Shown: positions 40,894 to 50,060 of the stretch, piece by piece
How positions within the stretch are numbered: position 1 is the stretch's first letter
Layout of the letters: each line of letters begins with the position of its first letter
From: Piscibacillus halophilus
Lineage (GTDB): Bacteria; Bacillota; Bacilli; Bacillales; Alkalibacillaceae
DNA length: 54,112 nucleotides
Direction: 5' to 3'
Assembly: GCF_900110685.1 (NCBI RefSeq)
Contig: NZ_FOES01000015.1
Span: forward strand, 1 to 54,112
Position numbers and translations under genes: made by a program
The notes under the pieces: generated by a model
What the model was told of the DNA's origin: nothing
What the model saw: the letters and a program-made list of their open reading frames with translations, nothing else
Databases searched by the model: none

Positions 40894-41883
40894 ATGGGAA
40901 AGATCTACCTAACCAGTAATGAAATAGGAACGATGTGGACACAGTATATTCAAAACTCGCTTTATATCCAAATTCTTAAATATTTTATAGAAACGGTGGA
41001 AGACAATAAAATAAAAGAACTTATTCAGGACTCGCTAATATTATCAGAGCGAATTAATAATGAAATAAAGTCAGTTTTTGAACACGAAGACATTCCTATT
41101 CCCCATGGTTTTAATGATCAAGATGTTAACTTAAAAGCTGAAAAATTATTCCTTGACCCTTTTATGATTCAATTTTTAGAGCATACATTAAAAGCTGGAG
41201 TCATAGCACATGGTTCTACTCTAATAGTCAGTACGAGAAAAGATATACGTCAGTTTTTTACAGAAACAACTGAGGATTCCTTAAGGCTTTTTAATAAATG
41301 TACTGATTTAGCTTTAAGTAAAGGTTTACTCGTTCGAGCACCTAGCATCAAGGTACAACCAGATATTGAATATGTAGAAAAGAAAAAATATATGAGTTCT
41401 TTTAGCAACCGTCCGTTAAATATGGTTGAAATAACTCATTTATTTGAAAACATTAAAACGAACACGGTGGGTGAAATGATTACAATGGCATTTGCACAGA
41501 CTACTAACAATGACACCGTGAAAAAGTTCATGAATCGAGGCTTAAAAATTTCTCAAAAACATATTAGAATCTTTCAAAAAACCATTAAAGAATCCTATAT
41601 TGACGCTCCCATTGGTTCAAATAGTTATGTAACCAACTCAAAAAATCGAGTGTTTTCCGACAAATTAATGATGCACTTTTTATCTGTTCTAACTGCAGCC
41701 GGTCAAGGAAATTATTCTACAGCATCAACAGCCAGCTTAAGAAATGATTTGATTTTAAGTTACCAGCGTTTAGCAGCAGAAATTGCCGGTTATGCCAAAG
41801 ACGGAGCTGACATCATGATTGAACACGGTTGGCTTGAAGAGCCTCCACAAGCACCAGATCGAAAACAACTAATTACGGATTAA
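40894..41883 (+). CDS. DUF3231 family protein
   Basis: 329 residues made of two related helical halves (about 1-160 and 175-320), each with a ferritin-like four-helix pattern. The family is widespread in spore formers and related to coat protein CotF-type domains; no function is established. GAAAGGAAG precedes the ATG. It is 14 nt upstream of a membrane protein gene and probably cotranscribed. Confidence 0.8.
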   Translation: MGKIYLTSNEIGTMWTQYIQNSLYIQILKYFIETVEDNKIKELIQDSLILSERINNEIKSVFEHEDIPIPHGFNDQDVNLKAEKLFLDPFMIQFLEHTLKAGVIAHGSTLIVSTRKDIRQFFTETTEDSLRLFNKCTDLALSKGLLVRAPSIKVQPDIEYVEKKKYMSSFSNRPLNMVEITHLFENIKTNTVGEMITMAFAQTTNNDTVKKFMNRGLKISQKHIRIFQKTIKESYIDAPIGSNSYVTNSKNRVFSDKLMMHFLSVLTAAGQGNYSTASTASLRNDLILSYQRLAAEIAGYAKDGADIMIEHGWLEEPPQAPDRKQLITD

Positions 41884-41896
41884 AAGAGGCGGGAAC

Positions 41897-42352
41897 ATGA
41901 GGAATAAAAAACTTGAAGTGTTATTTTGGAGCATCGCTTTTCCCGGATTTGGGCAACTACTGAATCATCAACTTATCAAAGGAATTGCATTAATAATTTT
42001 AGAAGTTGTAATTAATGTTTATAGCAAATTTAACCAGGCGATTCTTTATAGTTTCATTGGTGAGATTGACAAAGCTATTCATGTAGTTGATTATCAGTGG
42101 CTGATGTTCTATCCATGTATATATTTTTTTGGCATATGGGATGCATATAAACATGCTGATGGTAAAAATCCACCTTATGAATTTTTACCTTTCGTATTTT
42201 CAGCATTTTTTGTAACCGTTGGCTTAATGTATTCTTATCGGGCAGAGATCTTAGGATATATATTAGGTCCAGTATGGACACCCATCATTTTTCTCATCCC
42301 GGGTATTTGCATTGGACTATTTATTCGTAAACTAATATTATTTTATCAATAA
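41897..42352 (+). CDS. Membrane protein of unknown function
   Basis: 151 residues with four hydrophobic segments. WSIAFPGFGQLLNHQLIKGI followed by FGIWDAYKHADG resembles TM2/DUF5683-like small membrane proteins. No assigned role. AGAGGCGGG lies upstream. Follows the DUF3231 gene and ends in a terminator. Confidence 0.75.
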   Translation: MRNKKLEVLFWSIAFPGFGQLLNHQLIKGIALIILEVVINVYSKFNQAILYSFIGEIDKAIHVVDYQWLMFYPCIYFFGIWDAYKHADGKNPPYEFLPFVFSAFFVTVGLMYSYRAEILGYILGPVWTPIIFLIPGICIGLFIRKLILFYQ

Positions 42353-42353
42353 A

Positions 42354-42388
42354 AAGAGGGTTCCCCATTGATACATAGGAAACCCTCT
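42354..42388. terminator. Bidirectional terminator
   Basis: AAGAGGGTT and AACCCTCTT arms with flanking A and T runs serve the two convergent units. Confidence 0.85.
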
Positions 42389-42390
42389 TC

Positions 42391-43056
42391 TTATTCTGTC
42401 AGTGCTTTAATGCAATGTTCGTCGTCATTTCTAGGATTATTCACATATTGGCTCACTTCATAAGCTTCTAACTCTTCTTCTGGTAAACTTAAAGCAAAGT
42501 TTTTCATATCAGTCGCATTTTTCAAATTAAACTCTAACCAATCTTGCTCATGTGATTTAGGTAAAATCACAGGCATTCGATGATGAATATCGCTCATAAA
42601 ATCATTCGCTTCTTTTGTTAGGATGGTACACGTCACTAATTCTTCTTCACCTTGTTTCCAACGATCCCATAAACCCGCAAAAGTAAATATTTGGCGATCA
42701 GTGACTTTTATACGCATGGGCCGCTTGCCTATTCCATCCTTCTTCCATTCATAAAAGCTATCGGCTAGAATTAAGCATCTCCTTCGTTCCATTAGCCTTT
42801 TAAAGCTAGGCTTCTCATCGGCCGTCTCTACTCTAGCATTAATCATTTTATTTCCTATCGTTTTATCTTTCGCCCAAAATGGGATTAATCCCCATCTCAT
42901 GTTGCCTGCACGATTTCGTTCACCATCATTGATAATGGTTAAAATATCTTGGGTTGGCGCAATATTATAACGAACTGGAAAATCAAAGGGAAGTTCTAAT
43001 TGATACTCTTCCATTACTTCTTCTGGATTTGCCACAAATGTGAAGCGTCCACACAT
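42391..43056 (-). CDS. SRAP (YedK/HMCES) abasic-site processing protein
   Basis: 221 residues, starting MCGRF: Cys2, exposed after Met removal, crosslinks to abasic sites in single-stranded DNA. Other conserved elements: YNIAPTQ, RWGLIPFWAKD, NARVETADEKPSFK, RCLILADSFYEWK, and HHRMPVIL with the conserved His. Start after AGGGTG. Cotranscribed with the upstream plsC, 9 nt apart. Confidence 0.94.
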   Translation of the reverse strand: MCGRFTFVANPEEVMEEYQLELPFDFPVRYNIAPTQDILTIINDGERNRAGNMRWGLIPFWAKDKTIGNKMINARVETADEKPSFKRLMERRRCLILADSFYEWKKDGIGKRPMRIKVTDRQIFTFAGLWDRWKQGEEELVTCTILTKEANDFMSDIHHRMPVILPKSHEQDWLEFNLKNATDMKNFALSLPEEELEAYEVSQYVNNPRNDDEHCIKALTE

Positions 43057-43065
43057 ATCATCACC

Positions 43066-43788
43066 CTATTCTGCTTGATTTAAAGCATTTTGAATTCGAT
43101 TTTGTGTTTCATTGGCTAATTCTTCTAAAGTCATATTCTCCACTTGTTCTACTGATATAGGATCACAGATTGTCATATGAACCGTTGCTTTTTTAACACG
43201 ATTTTTATTTGCTTCCAAAATATCATACGTTCCATCGACCATGACAGGAAGGATCGGAACATTAGCTTTTTTAGCTAGAGAAAAGCTCCCACTCTTAAAT
43301 GGCAGCATCTCCCTTCCCATCGAACGAGTCCCTTCCGGATATATAACAAGTGGATGACCGTCCTTTAATAATTCTATACCTTTTTTAAAGGTTTTAACCG
43401 ACTGACGGCGATTTTTTCGATCTAAAAATAAGCAGTCCATTACTTCCATCCATGGTTTTACCACAGGTATTTTGCTTACTTCAACTTTAGAGATAAAACC
43501 AAATGGTTCCTTAAAATAACCTAAGTAAGCAAAGATATCATAATAAGATTGATGATTACCTACTATTAAATACGGGGATTTAGGGATGTTTTCCTCCCCT
43601 TGGATCATCATCTTTGATCCAGATTGCTTAAAAAATTGTCGTGCAAATTGTTTAGGTACTTTATGTATGATTCGATTATATTCTTCCCTTGAGTAATCAT
43701 TTCGTTTGAGTGATTGATTTCGTTTCAAGAAAGGGATTGTATATAATACATACATAACCCCATAAATTAAACTCCATATTGTTCGCAT
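43066..43788 (-). CDS. plsC: 1-acyl-glycerol-3-phosphate acyltransferase
   Basis: 240 residues. The HX4D-type motif is NHQSYYDIF, followed by FLDRKNRRQS and YPEGTRS. An N-terminal hydrophobic stretch anchors it to the membrane; it makes phosphatidic acid. Start ATG 43788 after AAAGGGAG; 48 further codons upstream are open but have no ribosome site and overlap the divergent HAD promoter. Confidence 0.93.
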   Translation of the reverse strand: MRTIWSLIYGVMYVLYTIPFLKRNQSLKRNDYSREEYNRIIHKVPKQFARQFFKQSGSKMMIQGEENIPKSPYLIVGNHQSYYDIFAYLGYFKEPFGFISKVEVSKIPVVKPWMEVMDCLFLDRKNRRQSVKTFKKGIELLKDGHPLVIYPEGTRSMGREMLPFKSGSFSLAKKANVPILPVMVDGTYDILEANKNRVKKATVHMTICDPISVEQVENMTLEELANETQNRIQNALNQAE

Positions 43789-43930
43789 GAAGTAGTCTCT
43801 CCCTTTAGTATATTCTTTACATATTTTACATAATAAACGACGAAAAGAGTAGGTTAATTGCGAAAGTTGTCTTAACTTATATTCAAATATGTTAAAATAT
43901 TTCCAAAGAGAAAAAGAAGGGAGCTTGAGC

Positions 43931-44755
43931 ATGTATAAGAACTTTTTTGATCAAGCGAGCGTTTTAATTTTTGACCTAGATGGTACATTATATGAAGGCA
44001 CCGAGCATTTTAATCTTCATGTAGACAACCTAAAATCTAAACTTAACAACGACCAAAAAGAAGAATTCAAAGCTATATATGATCAAATTTTAAGCGGTGA
44101 ACACCCTGTACAAATCGGCAAAATTTATGATGGTAAAAGAGACATCGTTTGGACATGGGATCCATTTACAGAAGAATTGACGGAAGCACGCAATTGGGAT
44201 GATGAGATAGTTGAAGTAACGGATGCGCCTAATAAAATTGCCGCTCATGAATTCGACTTTAAAAATTGGGTTCCTATTGGTGACGGCTGGTGGCCCCCTT
44301 ATGCGATTGCTCGACACTTTGGAATTCAGATTGATACCATTCAAGCATCTTATAATCGAACTAAAGAGCAAATGGCAGAATTGGATGGTTATTTACAACA
44401 AACGTCAGGTTTAAAAGAATACTTAAAAGAATTAAAGAAAGATAAACATTTGGTTGTCTGTACGAATAGTGATGAATTAGATGCGAAACGTCTACTCAAA
44501 TTTTTAGAAATTGATGAGCATTTTGATGAGTTAATTCCTTCCGCAATGAAACCCGTTCATACTAAAAAGCACTTTGATTATGTGATTAACAAATACAACG
44601 TGAAACCTGAACAAGTTGTTTCGGTTGGAGACAATTTCATGAATGAAATCGCTCCTGCTCTTCAACTTGGAATGAAAGCTGTTTGGCTGACAGATGCTAA
44701 GGAAAAACCAGTTGAAAACGATCATTATGTATTGACAGATACTTTAGCTCAATAA
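43931..44755 (+). CDS. HAD-superfamily hydrolase
   Basis: 274 residues. FDLDGTLYEGT (nucleophile Asp), VVCTNSDELDAK, conserved Lys in SAMKPVHTKKHFD, and SVGDNFMNEI complete the HAD site. An unusually long insert between motif I and II (about 40-150), with DGWWPPYAIARHFG, forms the cap and should set specificity, which is unknown. Start after GAAGGGAG. Confidence 0.87.
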   Translation: MYKNFFDQASVLIFDLDGTLYEGTEHFNLHVDNLKSKLNNDQKEEFKAIYDQILSGEHPVQIGKIYDGKRDIVWTWDPFTEELTEARNWDDEIVEVTDAPNKIAAHEFDFKNWVPIGDGWWPPYAIARHFGIQIDTIQASYNRTKEQMAELDGYLQQTSGLKEYLKELKKDKHLVVCTNSDELDAKRLLKFLEIDEHFDELIPSAMKPVHTKKHFDYVINKYNVKPEQVVSVGDNFMNEIAPALQLGMKAVWLTDAKEKPVENDHYVLTDTLAQ

Positions 44756-44756
44756 C

Positions 44757-44808
44757 AAAAAGGCTGATCCAAATAGTCATGATTCCTGACGTTTGGACAG
44801 CCCTTTTA
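44757..44808. terminator. Terminator between HAD and YkgJ genes
   Basis: AAAAGGCTG-a-TCCAAA pairs with TTTGGA-c-AGCC...TTTT across a 20-nt loop. Confidence 0.75.
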
Positions 44809-45531
44809 TTTTTCAATCCATTCTTTTAAAAATACTGGTAAATAATGATATTGATATACATCTGAAGGATAGTCTAAAAAGTTTGGATCTTCTTCCTCAA
44901 ACATGACCTGTGCTGCAGCATTTAAAGCACCCATGTAATCCTCATATAAAAATTCGAAACTGACTGCTTCCTCAGGCACATAATTTTTAGCACAAATGTC
45001 AGGATCCATGTAGTTCACATATGTTCGACAAGGTAAGGGACGTGCTTCATAAGCCATACACGCATTTGTTTCAAGATTCAATAACGGACATGGCAGCTGC
45101 TTTTTTATATAGTCATATTTAATGTCCTTTTCCTCAAAATTAAGGGACGTAGCTTCTTGAATCAAGCCTTCGTATTGTTGGTAATAATCTATAAGATGTT
45201 GTTTGATGTCTTCTCGTCTATGCTCCGGCATTGCCTCAATAGATGCTATGATCATTTTCGCTTCTAACCGTGAAACGATAATCGGAAAGTAACAGCAAAA
45301 AGCACACCCTAATTGACAATTAGGCGACATCCCCATATGTCCATCCATTTCATTCATTTTTTGAGACACTTCTTGTTGAAGACGTTGATAGACGGATACC
45401 ATTTTTTCAAGAGGAGTACCTTCCTGATCCAGATTGTCCTCTGCAACTTCATAAAAACTATCTTCATTTAATTCAAACGTTGCCAATTGATCTAGGCGCT
45501 TTTTAACTTCTTCTAATGAACGATTCTCCAT
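44806..45531 (-). CDS. YkgJ-family cysteine cluster protein
   Basis: 241 residues. Cysteines in CQLGCAFCC, LPCPLLNLETNACMAYEARP, CRTY fit the CxxCxxCC(x)n family (UPF0153), thought to bind zinc or an iron-sulfur cluster. Function unknown. I chose ATG 45531, 9 nt from AAAGG. Convergent with the HAD gene. Confidence 0.85.
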   Translation of the reverse strand: MENRSLEEVKKRLDQLATFELNEDSFYEVAEDNLDQEGTPLEKMVSVYQRLQQEVSQKMNEMDGHMGMSPNCQLGCAFCCYFPIIVSRLEAKMIIASIEAMPEHRREDIKQHLIDYYQQYEGLIQEATSLNFEEKDIKYDYIKKQLPCPLLNLETNACMAYEARPLPCRTYVNYMDPDICAKNYVPEEAVSFEFLYEDYMGALNAAAQVMFEEEDPNFLDYPSDVYQYHYLPVFLKEWIEK

Positions 45532-45696
45532 GCTTAACAACCTTTCTAATTCCTTTTTATATTAACATACAAGTCCGTATGTCATTTATATGTAAAAACT
45601 TACAAGCATTTTTATGCTTCTCACTGCTTTACATAGATGTTACAATGACACCTGCATGATTGTTTAGTGGAACTTTTGAAGAAAGAGGTGTTATAG

Positions 45697-45828
45697 ATGT
45701 ATATCGGTACAAAAGGTTGGTTCGTAAGCGAATTGAAAAAAATTGGTGTAAGCTATTATGAGGGGCGTAAAATCGAATCTTATAAAGCTTCTATCCTTGC
45801 TAATTTATTAGAATCCAAGAAAAATTAA
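45697..45828 (+). CDS. yflJ: YflJ-like 43-residue protein (DUF2639)
   Basis: 43 codons from an ATG 7 nt after AAGAGGTG, to TAA, followed by an excellent terminator. MYIGTKGWFVSELKKIGV then RKIESYKASILANLL matches the small basic YflJ/DUF2639 pattern (GSKG..V.ELK..GI...RK.E.YK). Function unknown. Its position near yfkJ agrees with B. subtilis order. Confidence 0.8.
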   Translation: MYIGTKGWFVSELKKIGVSYYEGRKIESYKASILANLLESKKN

Positions 45829-45836
45829 CCATAATT

Positions 45837-45869
45837 ATTACAGAGGATTCATTCCTCTGTAATTTTTTT
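45837..45869 (+). terminator. yflJ terminator
   Basis: TTACAGAGGA and TCCTCTGTAA form a perfect 10-bp stem followed by TTTTTTT. Confidence 0.92.
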
Positions 45870-45960
45870 GTCAAATATTCTTAACGCCATTCGACAAGTT
45901 TCCATGTTAAAATTAAATCTACAGGTAAATGACTAGACTTTTAGAGATGGAGGCATCTTA

Positions 45961-46968
45961 ATGTTTTCGAACGCAGAAATTGGAATTGATTTAGGTACCG
46001 CAAACCTTTTAATATATAGTAAAAATAAAGGAATCGTGTATAACGAGCCTTCAGTAGTAGCTATTGATACGACTACTCGTAAAGTACTTGCTGTTGGTAA
46101 CGAGGCAAAAGAAATGATTGGTAAAACACCAGCTAATATTACATCCATTCGTCCTTTAAAAGACGGAGTAATTGCTGATTATGAAGTGACATCACAAATG
46201 TTGAATGTCATGCTTAAGAAAGTCAGTAAACGCCTAGGAATGTCTATGCGTAAACCTAACGTCATTGTTTGCGCACCAACAGGTTCGACATCAGTTGAGC
46301 GTCGTGCTATTGACAATGCAATTAAAGAATATGGTGCTAAACAAGTGCACATCATTGAAGAACCAGTTGCTGCAGCAGTTGGAGCTGGTCTGCCAGTGGA
46401 CGAGCCTATCTCAAACGTTGTTGTTGATATTGGGGGCGGCACAAGTGAAGTTGCTATTATATCATTTGGTGGTGTTGTGTCTGCTAACTCCATCCGTACA
46501 GGTGGAGACCACATGGATTTAGCTATTATTCAACACGTTCGTAAACACTATAACGTTTTAATTGGTGAACGTACGGCTGAAAATATTAAGATGGAAATCG
46601 GTTATGCTTTAATCGATCATCAATTAGAAGAGATGGAAATCCGCGGCCGAGATTTAGTGACTGGTTTACCAAAAACCATTACGCTTAACTCAAAAGAAAT
46701 TCAAGAAGCTCTTAAAGAACCATTAGAATCGATTCTTGAAGCCGTTCGTTCTACACTAGAAAGCTGTCCACCAGAATTAAGTGGTGATATCGTAGACCAC
46801 GGTATTATGCTTACTGGCGGTGGTGCACTATTAAGTGGAATGAAAGAATGGTTATCAACTGAAATTGATGTTCCTGTTCACGTTGCGGAAAATCCACTTG
46901 AGTGTGTAGCAATCGGTACAGGTAAATCACTACACTTAATCCACAAACTTCAAAAAGCTGCTAAGTAA
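45961..46968 (+). CDS. mreBH: Rod-shape protein MreBH
   Basis: 335 residues, the length of B. subtilis MreBH. Actin fold: phosphate 1 [14 protein letters not shown], connect [14 protein letters not shown], phosphate 2 [13 protein letters not shown], adenosine [10 protein letters not shown]. MreBH guides LytE-dependent lateral wall growth. The C-terminus and APTGST segment are closer to MreBH than to MreB or Mbl. Start after TGGAGG. Confidence 0.92.
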   Translation: MFSNAEIGIDLGTANLLIYSKNKGIVYNEPSVVAIDTTTRKVLAVGNEAKEMIGKTPANITSIRPLKDGVIADYEVTSQMLNVMLKKVSKRLGMSMRKPNVIVCAPTGSTSVERRAIDNAIKEYGAKQVHIIEEPVAAAVGAGLPVDEPISNVVVDIGGGTSEVAIISFGGVVSANSIRTGGDHMDLAIIQHVRKHYNVLIGERTAENIKMEIGYALIDHQLEEMEIRGRDLVTGLPKTITLNSKEIQEALKEPLESILEAVRSTLESCPPELSGDIVDHGIMLTGGGALLSGMKEWLSTEIDVPVHVAENPLECVAIGTGKSLHLIHKLQKAAK

Positions 46969-46975
46969 TATAAGT

Positions 46976-47032
46976 AAGGGACTGTTCAATAGGTCATGAA
47001 AATTGACTAAATTGATACAGTCCCTTTTTTTG
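46976..47032 (+). terminator. mreBH terminator
   Basis: AAGGGACTGT arm pairs with ACAGTCCCTT, then TTTTT; extra TCAAT/ATTGA pairing above. Confidence 0.88.
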
Positions 47033-47118
47033 AAGAAAAATGATAAGAAAAATATTTATATTCATAATTAAATAACAGAGTACTAAAACAAGGCTAGAGG
47101 TATTTTTTAAAAGAAAGC

Positions 47119-47733
47119 TTATAACCGTTGAACAGTAGCGTATATATCCGGTGATTGAGTAATCGCTGATATGATGGCTACTCCATCCGCTCCTGCCTGT
47201 ATAACTTGTTGTGCATTTGTGTCATTAATTCCCCCGATTCCAACAATAGGCAGATCAGGATATTGATCTCGGATGTGTTGAATCCACTTGACACCAACAG
47301 GTTTCTTAGCATCCTCTTTTGTACCAGTGTCAAAAACTGGCCCCGCCCCAATGTAGTCGATAAGTTCAAGTCGGCTTGATTCTAATTCAGATTCATTTGA
47401 TATAGATAATCCAATCATTTTATCTGGGTAACGCTTTCTAACTAGATCAACGGATTCATCATCTTGACCAACATGAATCCCATCTACATTAAGTGTTTCA
47501 GCCAATTCTACGTCATCATTTATGATAAATGGAATTTGATGTCTGCGGCAGATCTCTCTTAAATCATGACCTAGTTTAACTTTTTCCTCACCAACTAACG
47601 CTCCTTCGCCTTTTTCTCGATATTGAAAAATGGTAATTCCAGATTTAATAGCATCTATTAAAATCTCTCGTGGATCTCGATCACAATTCTGACTGCCCAT
47701 GATGAAGTATTTCCTTAGTAGCTCCCTTTTCAT
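47119..47733 (-). CDS. thiE: Thiamine-phosphate synthase
   Basis: 204 residues. Joins HMP-PP and THZ-P to thiamin phosphate. TIM barrel with FQYREKGEGAL, FIINDDVELAE, GIHVGQDDE, GLSISNE, YIGAGPVFDTGTK and VGIGGINDTN. Start after GAGGG. It overlaps the end of thiM by 53 nt in another frame, an unusually long overlap. Confidence 0.95.
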   Translation of the reverse strand: MKRELLRKYFIMGSQNCDRDPREILIDAIKSGITIFQYREKGEGALVGEEKVKLGHDLREICRRHQIPFIINDDVELAETLNVDGIHVGQDDESVDLVRKRYPDKMIGLSISNESELESSRLELIDYIGAGPVFDTGTKEDAKKPVGVKWIQHIRDQYPDLPIVGIGGINDTNAQQVIQAGADGVAIISAITQSPDIYATVQRL

Positions 47734-48508
47734 CTGTAATCCCTCTTTCTAATACGGTTAAGTCATAAGATAATGCATCTATGAAGTTTGGTAAAAAGGT
47801 TCCTGGTCCATTAACTTCAGGTTTTTGATAAGCGTACTCAGCTGCTAATCCATAAAAGTATACAGCAGCATCTAGTTGTTCTTCTAAATTTCCTTCGATT
47901 GCAATACATGCTGTCATAATAGATCCTAACAAACACCCTGCTCCCGTAATCTGTTCTAATATTTTATGACCAGATTCATTAATAACTGTTCCATTTGTTG
48001 TCTGAATGGCATCTTTCTCACCAGTTAAAACGACCGCACATTGGTATTGCTGCATAACGTTTTGTGCGACTTCAACTATATTTCCAGAACCAGTTGAATC
48101 AACTCCTTTTGTCCCCCATTTAATTCCTGCTAAATGAGCTAATTCACCAGCATTGCCTTTAATGACAGTTGGTTTCACTTTTTGAAGTAACAACTTCACT
48201 CGTTCACTTCTATACGTGCTTGCTCCAACACCAACAGGATCTATAACAACTGGAATTCCTCTTAGATTTGCTTTTTGACCAGCCTTGATCATGACATCGA
48301 TATCATACTCAAGAGCTGTTCCGATATTTAACAATAAACCACTCGAAATATCAACGATCTCTTCCACTTCATTTGACTCTTTAGCCATGATTGGTGAACC
48401 ACCAAAAGCCAATAACCCATTTGCTGAGAAGTTCATAACAACCTGATTCGTAATATGATGAATGAGTGGTCGTTCTTTCCGGACAGCTTCAATAATTTTT
48501 GACCTCAT
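47681..48508 (-). CDS. thiM: Hydroxyethylthiazole kinase
   Basis: 275 residues. Ribokinase-like fold; VRKERPLIHHITNQVVMNFSANGLLA, VIDPVGVGAS, VIKGNAGE and ITGAGCLLGS. Note that the usual GTGCxLG motif reads GAGCLLG here. Salvages thiazole. Start ATG lies within the end of thiD, preceded by GGGAGGAG. Confidence 0.94.
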   Translation of the reverse strand: MRSKIIEAVRKERPLIHHITNQVVMNFSANGLLAFGGSPIMAKESNEVEEIVDISSGLLLNIGTALEYDIDVMIKAGQKANLRGIPVVIDPVGVGASTYRSERVKLLLQKVKPTVIKGNAGELAHLAGIKWGTKGVDSTGSGNIVEVAQNVMQQYQCAVVLTGEKDAIQTTNGTVINESGHKILEQITGAGCLLGSIMTACIAIEGNLEEQLDAAVYFYGLAAEYAYQKPEVNGPGTFLPNFIDALSYDLTVLERGITDEKGATKEILHHGQSEL

Positions 48509-49304
48509 TTGTCTCCTCCCTTATTCCCCAATGATTCGTAGGTCCATTTCCATGGCCGATTTGATAGGCATGCTTTAAAGCGGCTGTGATAAATTTCTTA
48601 GCCAGACCTACTGCCTCAACTAGCTCATAGCCTTTTCCTAAATAAGCGGTAATCGCTGCCGAATAAGTACACCCCGTTCCATGCGTACTCGTTGTATCGA
48701 TCCGATCAGCTGCAAATGTATGAAAATCATTTCCGTCATATAACCAGTCCGTTGCGTCTCCTTCTAAATGACCACCTTTTATTAATGCAGAGGTAGCACC
48801 TAGATCATGAACGATGACTTTTGCAGCTCTCTTCATATCATCAAAGTTCTGGATTTCTAGACCTGTTAAAAACTCTGCTTCAGGTATATTTGGAGTCACA
48901 ATGGTCGCTAAAGGGACCAATTGATCTCTTAGATAACCTCTTGCCTCTTCCACAATCAAAACATCACCACTTGTGGCAACCATAACCGGGTCCATGACAT
49001 ATGGCAGATTTTGTTCAATCATTTGTTTACGAATGACTTGCATCATATCTTTTGTTGCAATCATACCCGTTTTAAATGCATGAACCGGCATATCACTTAC
49101 GACCGATTGAAGTTGTTCTTCTATAAATTCAACGGGCAAGTGTTGAACATTTTGTACACCCGTTGTGTTTTGCGCAACAACTGAGGTAATAACCGACATT
49201 CCATACGTCTTTAACTCTTGAAACGTTTTTAAATCTGCTTGTATTCCTGCTCCTCCTGATGGATCCGTACCAGCAATCGTTAATGCACTTGAAAGTTTTG
49301 ACAT
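48489..49304 (-). CDS. thiD: HMP/HMP-P kinase
   Basis: 271 residues. ALTIAGTDPSGGAGIQADLKTF, VMDPVMVATSG, TPNIPEAEFL, VLIKGGH-like ALIKGGHLEG, STHGTGCTYSAAI. Phosphorylates hydroxymethylpyrimidine twice. Start after AGGAGG. Confidence 0.95.
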   Translation of the reverse strand: MSKLSSALTIAGTDPSGGAGIQADLKTFQELKTYGMSVITSVVAQNTTGVQNVQHLPVEFIEEQLQSVVSDMPVHAFKTGMIATKDMMQVIRKQMIEQNLPYVMDPVMVATSGDVLIVEEARGYLRDQLVPLATIVTPNIPEAEFLTGLEIQNFDDMKRAAKVIVHDLGATSALIKGGHLEGDATDWLYDGNDFHTFAADRIDTTSTHGTGCTYSAAITAYLGKGYELVEAVGLAKKFITAALKHAYQIGHGNGPTNHWGIREETNEVKNY

Positions 49305-49316
49305 AGTATAAGCCTC

Positions 49317-49805
49317 CTAAGACTGAATAGTTGATCGAATAAATACTCTTAAACGTGAAACCACAATCCAACCGATAGCAGCACCAGCGACACTACTAAC
49401 TAAGAATGACGGGATAAAGAACCAAGCTCCGACAGATGTCCCAAGTAAGAAATTAGATACTGGGAAAGCGATGAAAGCACCAATCACACCCGTTCCAATG
49501 ACTTCACCTGTTGCTGCGGCCCATTTTTTATCAACCTTTGAATATAAATAACCGGCTAAAAAGGCCCCAATCATCCCTCCTGGAAATGCTAGTAACGTTC
49601 CTAAACCTAATGCGTTTCGAATTAAACCAATTAAAAAAGCGACCATGACAGCCGGCCCTGTCCCAAGCATCACAGCCGACATGACATTAATAGCATGTTG
49701 AACAGGGTATGCTTTTGCTACACCTGCCGGAAACCAAATATACTGCGCACCGACCACTCCTATCGCCACAAGGACTGACATCATCGTTAATTTTTTTGTA
49801 GACAT
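49317..49805 (-). CDS. thiW: ThiW, predicted thiazole ECF transporter subunit
   Basis: 162 residues with five to six membrane helices and the ThiW pattern (WFPAGVAKAYPVQHAINVMSAVMLG, FPGGMIGAFLAGYLY). Substrate-binding component of an energy-coupling-factor importer for hydroxyethylthiazole; the energising module is not in the window. First gene after the TPP riboswitch. Start ATG 49805 after GGGGAGAG. Confidence 0.9.
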   Translation of the reverse strand: MSTKKLTMMSVLVAIGVVGAQYIWFPAGVAKAYPVQHAINVMSAVMLGTGPAVMVAFLIGLIRNALGLGTLLAFPGGMIGAFLAGYLYSKVDKKWAAATGEVIGTGVIGAFIAFPVSNFLLGTSVGAWFFIPSFLVSSVAGAAIGWIVVSRLRVFIRSTIQS

Positions 49806-49831
49806 TCTATCTCTCCCCTTTTTGATCACAC

Positions 49832-49863
49832 AAAAAACGCCAGGCCAACATGGACCTGACGTT
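49832..49863 (-). terminator. Riboswitch terminator of the thi operon
   Basis: Minus-strand ACGTCAGG / CCTGGCGT stem followed by TTTTTT, between the TPP aptamer and thiW. It is the expression platform. Confidence 0.85.
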
Positions 49864-49899
49864 AGTCAAACGGATTATTAACGGATTGATATGATAATG

Positions 49900-50000
49900 G
49901 TGCTACTTCCCTCCGCTGGCATTAACCAGATCAGGTCCATAAGAGTTAGAAGCATGCGTGCTTCCTCTCAGCCCACGTTCACTGGGCACCCCTAGTAGTG
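49900..50000 (-). promoter_or_regulatory. TPP riboswitch (THI box)
   Basis: The minus strand reads ACTAGGGGTGCC, GGGCTGAGA, TTATGGACCTGATCTGG, TTAATGCCAGCGGAGGGAAG: all conserved THI-box blocks in order. TPP binding should favour the downstream terminator and switch off thiW-thiD-thiM-thiE. Confidence 0.97.
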
Positions 50001-50060
50001 ACGTATTTAATTATTTATAATTTTAATTTAACAAAATAATAAATGTTTGTCACGTCAATT

